6,071 bases of DNA, from contig DGOW01000009.1 in the NCBI GenBank assembly GCA_002390225.1, forward strand, positions 1 through 6,071, written 5' to 3'. Under the pieces are notes generated by a model. The model made no database searches, was not told where the DNA came from, and saw only the letters and a list, made by a program, of their open reading frames with translations. Of the stretch, positions 1-5,034 are shown one piece after another. The position numbers were made by a program, and so were the translations under genes. This stretch comes from Gemmatimonadales bacterium UBA4456 (GTDB lineage: Bacteria > Gemmatimonadota > Gemmatimonadetes > Longimicrobiales > Gaopeijiaceae). Numbering within the stretch: the stretch's first letter is position 1; each line of letters opens with the position of its first letter.

Positions 1-641
1 AAGCTCGCAAGGCGGTCTCGGAAGAGCGCGCGAGCGCCGACAATGTCGAGGTTGGCGATCGAGATGCGGCCTACGTCGGGTACCACGACGAAGCCCTCTC
101 TCGTGACTTCCAGATCGTGAACGAGTTCGACTTCTCCCGTCAGCAACAGGAGCAAGCGGTCGCCGGGGCCCAACTCGTAGCCCTCCGGAACAGGACCGGA
201 GAGCAGGGGCTGAAATCGCGATGAGCCGCGGCGGAAGATGTCGTGTCCGAAGACTGGCGAAGCGAGTGAATCAGGAAACTCGGCGGCCTGAAGCCCTGAG
301 ATCGTCTCCACGACCTCCAGGCCGTCCGCTCCTTCCATGACGACCCCGAGCAGCTCCAGCGCGGCGAGCGCATCCGGATCAAATGCCGTGTTGCCGTCGA
401 GGGGCGCTCCCGACAGGAACGCATCCAGCGCATCGGAGGGGATCCCACGAGCCGCGAGTTGAGCCCGAATCTCGGCCTGGCTGAAGCCCGACTCGAGGAG
501 GCGCTGCCGCACGAGATCCGGGTTCTCGCGCAGGAGCCGCTGAGCTTCCGCCGGCGAGGTGGGGATCTGGCCCTGGGCCGGTGTGGCGCCAAGGGTCAAG
601 AAAAACGCGAAGGCCAAAGCCCTCGCGGCAAAGTTTCGCAT
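1..641 (-). CDS. Long Wza-like polysaccharide export protein, N-terminal part (cut by left edge)
   Basis: The frame is open from ATG at 641 to the window edge, giving 213 residues and no stop. Residues 1-24 look like a Sec signal peptide: a short basic start, a hydrophobic 'ALAFAFFLTLGA' core, and an AxxAxG-like end near 'PAQG'. Residues 28-80 are a charged helical region containing 'NPDLVRQRLLESGFSQAEIR'. Then come 'FGHDIFRRG' (131-139) and 'PEGYELGPGDRLLLLLTGE' (152-170), the hallmark opening of the polysaccharide export (Wza N-terminal) domain, which runs to the edge. Known family members pass polysaccharide across the outer membrane. The full protein probably continues with SLBB domains, but that part is not visible. 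An in-frame ATG at 659 would add six residues (MLSPVL). A GAGG touches that ATG, which is too close for a good ribosome site, so the start is uncertain. Family assignment is firm; the exact partner polysaccharide is unknown. Confidence 0.88.
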   Translation of the reverse strand, partial: MRNFAARALAFAFFLTLGATPAQGQIPTSPAEAQRLLRENPDLVRQRLLESGFSQAEIRAQLAARGIPSDALDAFLSGAPLDGNTAFDPDALAALELLGVVMEGADGLEVVETISGLQAAEFPDSLASPVFGHDIFRRGSSRFQPLLSGPVPEGYELGPGDRLLLLLTGEVELVHDLEVTREGFVVVPDVGRISIANLDIVGARALFRDRLAS

Positions 642-735
642 CAGCACCGGAGACAACATCCTCGAAGAGGTGTCGAAGAAGAACTGCGTGGGAGCAGGTC
701 CACATGATCTGCCAGACCGCTTGCATTTCCCCGTG

Positions 736-764
736 AATCTAGAGCGGGGGGCGAGGGACAACAA
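736..764 (-). promoter_or_regulatory. Candidate sigma-70-type promoter for the long export gene
   Basis: Read on the minus strand, TTGTTG (759-764) is followed after 17 bases by TAGATT (736-741). These match the sigma-70 consensus at 3 of 6 and 4 of 6 positions with ideal spacing, and the segment is locally AT-rich in GC-rich surroundings. It would give a leader of roughly 70-90 bases before the start at 659 or 641. The call rests only on pattern and spacing. Confidence 0.35.
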
Positions 765-773
765 CAAATCTCG

Positions 774-805
774 CGCCTGTCAGGTCTGTCGGGGGCGTTC
801 CGAAC
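774..805. promoter_or_regulatory. Candidate operator: palindrome GTTCCGAAC with flanking CGCCTGTC
   Basis: CGCCTGTC (774-781) is followed after 15 bases by GTTCCGAAC (797-805), which extends to the perfect inverted repeat CGTTC-C-GAACG (796-806). The same two blocks, in the same order and relative orientation, occur on the opposite strand at 2653-2677 in the other divergent intergenic region. The site lies just upstream of the candidate -35 box of the long export gene. A shared regulator is an inference, and chance is not excluded. Confidence 0.3.
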
Positions 806-856
806 GGTCGGTGATTGTCCTCCGAGGCGTGGGGCCCGTAGGGTGACGGACCCGGC

Positions 857-862
857 TATCTT
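857..862 (+). promoter_or_regulatory. Possible -10 box (TATCTT) for the glycosyltransferase
   Basis: GCTATCTTT at 855-863 contains TATCTT (4 of 6 matches to TATAAT), about 45 bases before GTG 906. No convincing -35 box sits at the expected distance. A similar GCTATCCTT lies upstream of the other plus-strand gene, which is the main reason to list it. Confidence 0.2.
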
Positions 863-905
863 TGGTCGTTGACCCCTGCCTCTCCACCCAGACGCCAGCT
901 TCATT

Positions 906-1925
906 GTGAGTCAAAGCTCGTCCAAAGCGATGGGAACTGGGTCGGTGGACGCCGTCGTCGTGCATTACAATCGACTGGACCTGACGACTCGATGTATCGA
1001 GGCACTCGCCCAGGACGAGGGTCCTCTGCGCTCGGTCTCGATCGTCGACTCCGGCTCCATACCGCCACTCGGTGAGCCTCACGTGTCGGACTGGGCCCGG
1101 ATCTTGAGGAGAGAGCACACGCCGGGATCACCGATCGACCTGTTTGTGGTTTCCCTGGCGGACAACGTGGGATACGCGGAGGGAAACAACCGCGGACTCG
1201 CCGCGCGGGTCGACGAGGGCGCAGATTTCTATCTTGTCCTCAACAACGATGCATATGTGAGCCCTGCCGCCCTGCAGTGTATGGTGGCGACTGCGCAGGA
1301 GAGCGGGGCTGGAATGATCACTCCGGCAGTCTATCGGGCCGATGCCCCGGACATTGTTGATCGATTCGGGCTGACGCTTACCAGATCCGGAGCAGGGTAC
1401 GACCGTCGCAACGCGTCCGATGGACCACTTCTGTGCCCGTCGGGCTGTGCGGCTCTGTACCGGAGGGACGTTGTCCTCGACCTGATGAGTGACCCCGAAG
1501 GCTTCTTTGACCGTCGTTTCGGTGCCTACGCAGAGGATCTCGACACAGGTCTGCGGGCTCGCGCCCGGGGATACGGAGTGGCCTTTGCCGCCGAAGCCAC
1601 CATTCTGCATGAGGGCAGTGCCACGTTTGGTCGATCTTCGGAGAGAGCCCACCGACTGCGCCACCGAAATACGATCTGGGCCATCGCCAAGAATTTTTCG
1701 ACGGGGCTCCTCTTTCGCTGTGGTATCTGGCTTGCTCTCGGGCAGTTAGCCGGCATGGCGAATGCGGTCCGTCGTGGCAGGCTTCGAGCCACGGCGCAGG
1801 GGAAGCTCGAGGGTCTCGCCGCCTGGTGGCGCTTCAGGCGCTACGGCGCGCAGCAGCCACGGTTGGCGGATGTCCGCATGCTGGATCCCCGGTTCTGGAT
1901 ACCACGGGCGCCTGATCCGCGCTAA
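906..1925 (+). CDS. Family 2 glycosyltransferase (rhamnosyltransferase-like, COG1216 type)
   Basis: A 339-residue cytoplasmic, probably membrane-associated enzyme expected to transfer a sugar from a nucleotide-sugar donor to a lipid-linked repeat unit. The GT-A fold motifs appear in order: 'AVVVHYNRLDL' (16-26), 'IVDSGS' (46-51, where DNGS is commoner), 'NVGYAEGNNRGL' (87-98), the metal-binding DXD-like 'LVLNNDAYV' (110-118), 'SGCAALYRRDVV' (179-190) and 'FDRRFGAYAEDLDTGLRARA' (201-220) with the acidic ED.D catalytic region, then 'HEGSAT' (235-240). Residues 250-310 hold hydrophobic and basic stretches that could bind the membrane. The donor sugar cannot be read from sequence; dTDP-rhamnose is only a family guess. 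GTG 906 is the longest start. ATG 930 gives a neater N-terminus (MGTGSVDAVVV) and is equally possible, and neither has a Shine-Dalgarno sequence. It runs opposite to its neighbours, and its TAA stop interlocks with the stop of the next gene. Confidence 0.92.
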   Translation: MSQSSSKAMGTGSVDAVVVHYNRLDLTTRCIEALAQDEGPLRSVSIVDSGSIPPLGEPHVSDWARILRREHTPGSPIDLFVVSLADNVGYAEGNNRGLAARVDEGADFYLVLNNDAYVSPAALQCMVATAQESGAGMITPAVYRADAPDIVDRFGLTLTRSGAGYDRRNASDGPLLCPSGCAALYRRDVVLDLMSDPEGFFDRRFGAYAEDLDTGLRARARGYGVAFAAEATILHEGSATFGRSSERAHRLRHRNTIWAIAKNFSTGLLFRCGIWLALGQLAGMANAVRRGRLRATAQGKLEGLAAWWRFRRYGAQQPRLADVRMLDPRFWIPRAPDPR

Positions 1926-2608
1926 CGCAGCAGTGCAACCACGATGCCTGCGACGCCGAGCACGGTCGTCGCCACAAACTGCTGGTTTCGCTCCAGCCAT
2001 CCGCGACGTCCCACAAAGATTTGATCACCGGACCGGGTTCCCGTGGAGAGGAGATCTGCCATGGGGTTCACTTCAGAGAGAAGTGTCCGATCGTCACGGA
2101 TCAGCGTCAGCTTTCGGAGGTCTCCCTCCCGGCTTGCGCCTCCGGCGAGGGCTACGGCGCTGGCCAGCGATGCGGTGGGGTCGAGGCCGTACATCCCTGG
2201 TCGGTTGACCTCGCCAAGGACGTAGACTCTTCGCACCGGGGTGATCGTGATCGACGGGTTCCTGAGATCGTCTGCGTATTCTTCGATCAGGGCAGCGCGG
2301 AGGTCGGCGATGGATGTCTGGGTTGCCCGGATGCGGCCCAGCATCGGCAAGGTGACGACACCCTCCTCGTCCACCACGAATTCACCGCTGAGGTCTGGCT
2401 CTCGCCAGATCCGTATCAGAAGAGCGTCGCCAGGCAACAGGAGCGACTGCGCGACCTGTACATCGGACGGCGAAAGTCGGCCCCCCGCTCCTTCTTGTGC
2501 AGTGGCTGCGGTGGCTCCGAGCCCGAGGATGGTGATGGCGGTGAGGGCCAGAACACAGTGCCCCTTGGCACACCGCACATGAACTCTTTTCAACGCTCCA
2601 TCGATCAT
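1922..2608 (-). CDS. Compact Wza-like export protein (export domain + SLBB)
   Basis: A 228-residue periplasmic or outer-membrane protein of the Wza/KpsD/GumB type, which carries the growing polysaccharide to the cell surface. Residues 1-37 form a long signal peptide with hydrophobic 'LALTAITILGLGATAA' and a likely cut after A35-T36-A37. The export domain starts at 'LLLPGDALLIRIWREPDLSG' (56-75) and continues through 'VDEEGVVTLPMLGRIRA' (79-95). One SLBB domain follows, 'VYVLGEVNRPGMYGL' (128-142) to 'AVALAGGAS' (151-159). The C-terminus has a hydrophobic helix, 'FVATTVLGVAGIVVALL' (211-227). E. coli Wza also ends in a helix that builds the outer-membrane barrel, so this helix may do the same. 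There is no lipobox cysteine, unlike E. coli Wza. ATG 2608 is used; GTG 2578 would shorten the n-region by ten residues. Length is close to GumB-like proteins and far below the multi-SLBB type. The last four bases overlap the glycosyltransferase. Confidence 0.92.
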   Translation of the reverse strand: MIDGALKRVHVRCAKGHCVLALTAITILGLGATAATAQEGAGGRLSPSDVQVAQSLLLPGDALLIRIWREPDLSGEFVVDEEGVVTLPMLGRIRATQTSIADLRAALIEEYADDLRNPSITITPVRRVYVLGEVNRPGMYGLDPTASLASAVALAGGASREGDLRKLTLIRDDRTLLSEVNPMADLLSTGTRSGDQIFVGRRGWLERNQQFVATTVLGVAGIVVALLR

Positions 2609-2652
2609 GACGCGAAGCTACCCACGCGCTGATACGTCTACAAGGCGAGGTT

Positions 2653-2677
2653 GTTCGGAACCGAGAACCGACAGGCG
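2653..2677. promoter_or_regulatory. Candidate operator: second copy of the palindrome motif
   Basis: GTTCGGAAC (2653-2661) is the exact reverse complement of GTTCCGAAC at 797-805, and GACAGGCG (2670-2677) is the reverse complement of CGCCTGTC at 774-781. The spacer is 8 bases here and 15 there, so any regulator would have to tolerate a 7-base difference, or only the palindrome matters. The site lies 45 bases from the compact export start and 73 bases from the lipoprotein start. Confidence 0.3.
2658..2671 (+). repeat. Tandem 7-base repeat (GAACCGA x2)
   Basis: GAACCGA is repeated head to tail without a gap at 2658-2664 and 2665-2671, overlapping the palindrome motif. It gives three GAAC/GTTC half-sites within 16 bases. 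It could be extra binding half-sites or a slippage product. Confidence 0.5.
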
Positions 2678-2695
2678 CAGGGCAGGGTGCTCCGC

Positions 2696-2701
2696 TATCC
2701 T
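2696..2701 (+). promoter_or_regulatory. Possible -10 box (TATCCT) for the lipoprotein gene
   Basis: GCTATCCTT at 2694-2702 resembles the GCTATCTTT upstream of the glycosyltransferase and lies about 50 bases before ATG 2750. No good -35 box is visible, so it would be weak or activator-dependent if real. Confidence 0.2.
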
Positions 2702-2749
2702 TCCAGGGTCGTATCGGCCTATTCGTTAGCGCTTTCGCCCTTGATCCGG

Positions 2750-3394
2750 ATGTCTTCACCACGCCTGTGTCAGGCTGTCACACTGGTCGCTCTGGTGGTC
2801 GCTACCGGCTGCGATGCTGTGTTCACGCCTCCCTTCACGTATGCCGCTGTAGAGGTGACGGTCACGCTGCCTGATGGCGTCGGTGTGCCGGATGTCCCGC
2901 TCGTGCTGTACTCCGGCACGCGCCATCTGGCATACGCAGATACGGATTCGTCCGGAGCCGCGTATTTTGACTTTGTAGCCGAAGGCCCCACCGGGGTCGG
3001 GGCTTCTTCGACCCTGTTTTTCCGAGCAGCTGAGCACCCGGATGGGTATTACCGTACGTTCAGCGTCTCTGAAGGCGACTTGGTTCAGGTGGCCTTCGAT
3101 TTTGAAGACGCTCGGGGCAGCATTCGCTTGCAAGTCTTGGATCAGATGTCCCAACCCGTGTCGGGCCTCGACGTAGAACTGTACACGTCGTTGGGCGTCC
3201 AGATACGTCAGACACTTCCAGCGTCTGGCTCTTTGCTATTCTCGAAGCTGAGCCCTGCTGATTATGGCGTCCGTGTGTTGGGGTCCGGCACGTGCCCTCT
3301 CTTGCCGGCCGGTTTTGTGTACCGAGATCGGCTTGGCGTCGGCGTTCAGCAGGACCTGAGCGTCGAAATTGTCCTGCCGCCGTGTGCTGTGTGA
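2750..3394 (+). CDS. Predicted lipoprotein with two Ig/transthyretin-like beta-sandwich domains
   Basis: A 214-residue protein of unknown function. Residues 1-21 are a type II signal peptide: 'MSSPRLCQAV', a 'TLVALVVATG' core, and lipid-attachment Cys21 in 'VATGC'. The residue after the cysteine is Asp22, which in E. coli keeps lipoproteins in the inner membrane; whether that rule holds here is unknown. Two similar domains follow. Domain one (about 32-120) has 'DVPLVLYSG' and 'DTDSSGAAYFDF'. Domain two (about 123-211) has 'PVSGLDVELYTS' and 'LPASGSLLFSKLSPADYGV'. This matches the carboxypeptidase-regulatory/Cna-B type fold, often used for adhesion or as a structural spacer. Cys182 and Cys212 could form a disulfide. 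ATG 2750 is chosen over TTG 2651 because it places the signal peptide at the N-terminus. No catalytic motif was seen. It lies tail-to-tail with the chain-length gene, 14 bases away, so a periplasmic or surface role in polysaccharide handling is a guess from position. Confidence 0.75.
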   Translation: MSSPRLCQAVTLVALVVATGCDAVFTPPFTYAAVEVTVTLPDGVGVPDVPLVLYSGTRHLAYADTDSSGAAYFDFVAEGPTGVGASSTLFFRAAEHPDGYYRTFSVSEGDLVQVAFDFEDARGSIRLQVLDQMSQPVSGLDVELYTSLGVQIRQTLPASGSLLFSKLSPADYGVRVLGSGTCPLLPAGFVYRDRLGVGVQQDLSVEIVLPPCAV

Positions 3395-3408
3395 GCCCGA
3401 TCTGAGGT

Positions 3409-5034
3409 CTAGGCGGGGGTGACCGCACTTTCATCGATCAGCTGTCGCTCGTCGGTGTAGCGTGCCGGATTGGTTTCTGCTGCAATGACGACGAAGAGCC
3501 CGGCCAGCAGCCCGATAATCGCTGACAGGATCGCTGTGATGGATCGCCGCGGAAAGGCAGGTCGATCCTCCGACACGCCCAGATCAACGATCCTTACGTC
3601 TGCGTCGTCGATGGCTCGTCGGACCTCTACATCGGCCAGACGTGTCTCCAGCATGATGTAGAGTTCACTCAAGAGGCGCTGCTGGCGCTTGAGGAAGGTG
3701 TACTGCAATTCGAGAGCCGGGAGCGTACGAAGTGACTGGTCAAACGTGTCCAGCGCAGCCTGAGATGACTGTAGTTGGTTCTCGAGGCCGAGCAGGTAGT
3801 CATGGGCAATGTCGAGCAGCTGTTCCTCGATGTCGCGGATCCGCAAATCCAGCGCCACTACGTCTTCATTCGTCGCCTGCCGGCGGACGAGCAGTGTGGC
3901 TTTCTGATTCTCTAGTGCGAGCAAGGAGAGGACGAGTTCCTGAACACCTTCGTTGGAGATGAAGGTCGGAAAGCTGGCAAGCGCTCGGAACGGGGTTTGA
4001 TAGCCCGCGCGTGGTGCACGATTCTCAAGGTCCTCCACGACTGCGCTCAGGGACGCCCGCTCCACCGCCGCTGCGTCTCGCAGAATGTTCATCTCCGCGA
4101 TACGCCCGATCTCCTGGGTCGCCTGCTCTTCGGGAAGCACCACCAGCTCGCGTGTCTGGAACGCCTCCAGTTCTAATTCCGCACTGGCGAGGTCACGCTC
4201 GATCCGTGCTACCTCCTGTCCGAGGATGGATTCCTCGCGGCGCACGTCACGTTGGCTCCACGTCAGGGAGAACTCGACGAAGTCCTCGGCCACGCGGTTC
4301 ACGAAGGCCTGTGCGACGGCTGGGTCCGGATTTCGGTACTGGAGTTCGATCAGTCTGGAGCCGATGTCCGATCGCTGGATGCGAACGCGTTTTCTCAGCG
4401 AGCGCATGGTTCGCCGAAATGAATCCACGGAAAAGCGTATGACACGTGGGGGATCGGCTGCGAGCGAGTCGTGCAGCTGAAAGGTCATCGGGCCGATGGA
4501 AAACGCTTCGGTGACCAGAACCCGGTCGGGAAGCTCGACGGCCTGCCGTGTCCCACGAGCCGACACTCGGTACGATCCGTCCGGCTGGCGGCGCAATGTG
4601 AACGTCCCCCTCGGAGCGTCTTCGTCGGCCTCGATGCTCGAAAAGATGTCTGAGCGGAAGGCTCGCCAGGGCCTTCGCTGCTGAACGTGAATCGCTAACT
4701 CCCTAGCGACCGGTTCGAGGAGGGCACGGCTGCGCATCACGCCGATTTCCGTTTGTACGTCGGTCTCACCGAGCCCGCCGGCGGCCGCCAACCCCCCTGG
4801 CAGAGCCTCTGCCATGTCCCCGAGTCCGCTCATTATCGAAGAGCCGAGACCCGCATCTGAGCTCATCTGAACCCGAAAAGACGCCTCACTCTCATACACC
4901 GGAGTGACAAGGAGAGACGTCAGAAACATTGCAGCTGCGGCCAGTGCCGAGGTGAACACGAAGCGCAGTATGTGGCGTCTGAGAAGCGACGGAAGATCGA
5001 AGACGTGGATCGGTCGCACCGGGTCTGGGCTCAC
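3409..5034 (-). CDS. Wzz/GumC-type polysaccharide chain-length determinant (no kinase domain)
   Basis: A 541-residue inner-membrane co-polymerase that sets polysaccharide chain length and reaches across the periplasm toward the Wza-like exporter. From GTG 5034: a short cytoplasmic start with 'FDLPSLLRRH' (12-21), membrane segment about 24-44, the Wzz signature 'PVYESEASFRV' (45-55), a Gly/Ala-rich stretch (about 59-90), 'QTEIGVMRSRALLEPVA' (94-110), long coiled-coil helices (about 265-340 and 365-430), a GNVR-like segment, 'LPALELQYTFLKRQQRLLSE' (438-457), then 'EDRPAFPRR' (489-497), membrane segment about 499-519 and a short cytoplasmic tail. There is no Walker motif or tyrosine cluster after the last membrane segment, so any BY-kinase partner is encoded elsewhere. 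The frame is open to TTG 5154, but GTG 5034 overlaps the upstream stop as GTGA and gives the usual N-terminal length. The upstream polymerase/ligase gene is probably co-transcribed and translationally coupled. Confidence 0.92.
   Translation of the reverse strand: MSPDPVRPIHVFDLPSLLRRHILRFVFTSALAAAAMFLTSLLVTPVYESEASFRVQMSSDAGLGSSIMSGLGDMAEALPGGLAAAGGLGETDVQTEIGVMRSRALLEPVARELAIHVQQRRPWRAFRSDIFSSIEADEDAPRGTFTLRRQPDGSYRVSARGTRQAVELPDRVLVTEAFSIGPMTFQLHDSLAADPPRVIRFSVDSFRRTMRSLRKRVRIQRSDIGSRLIELQYRNPDPAVAQAFVNRVAEDFVEFSLTWSQRDVRREESILGQEVARIERDLASAELELEAFQTRELVVLPEEQATQEIGRIAEMNILRDAAAVERASLSAVVEDLENRAPRAGYQTPFRALASFPTFISNEGVQELVLSLLALENQKATLLVRRQATNEDVVALDLRIRDIEEQLLDIAHDYLLGLENQLQSSQAALDTFDQSLRTLPALELQYTFLKRQQRLLSELYIMLETRLADVEVRRAIDDADVRIVDLGVSEDRPAFPRRSITAILSAIIGLLAGLFVVIAAETNPARYTDERQLIDESAVTPA

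Larger units (their letters stand above)
642..905. other. Divergent intergenic region
   Basis: These 264 bases separate the long export gene (minus) from the glycosyltransferase (plus). Besides the promoter and palindrome listed separately, CTGTC occurs twice, nine bases apart (777-781 and 786-790), and TATCTT at 857-862 could be a -10 box for the glycosyltransferase. Short open frames crossing the region have no recognisable protein character. No RNA gene or terminator was seen. Confidence 0.6.
2609..2749. other. Second divergent intergenic region
   Basis: These 141 bases separate the compact export gene (minus) from the lipoprotein gene (plus). They hold a copy of the GTTC-N-GAAC palindrome motif, a 7-base tandem repeat and a possible -10 box. 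A TTG at 2651 opens the lipoprotein frame early, but the 33 extra residues would bury the signal peptide, so the region is treated as non-coding. I found no clear promoter for the compact export gene. Confidence 0.55.

Noticed and set aside
140..592. 150-codon minus-strand open frame within the long export gene
   Set aside because: It is out of frame with the export-domain motifs; the Arg/Ser-rich translation is typical of a frame shadow.
776..784. CCTG-T-CAGG mini-palindrome
   Set aside because: Four-base arms are common in GC-rich DNA, and this palindrome is not repeated in the other intergenic region.
1128..1664. 178-codon minus-strand open frame inside the glycosyltransferase
   Set aside because: It is antisense to the conserved catalytic core, and the translation has no coherent protein features.
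2021..2632. 203-codon plus-strand open frame opposite the compact export gene
   Set aside because: It lies fully antisense to a gene with clear family motifs, and its translation has no recognisable domain. Long antisense frames are expected in GC-rich DNA.
2651..2749. Lipoprotein start at TTG 2651
   Set aside because: It adds 33 residues ahead of a clear lipoprotein signal peptide, and the purine-rich sequence touches the TTG with no spacing.
3395..3425. Possible bidirectional terminator between the lipoprotein and chain-length genes
   Set aside because: Only short imperfect pairing (CCCG with CGGG) is visible, with no T-run on either strand, and part lies in coding sequence.
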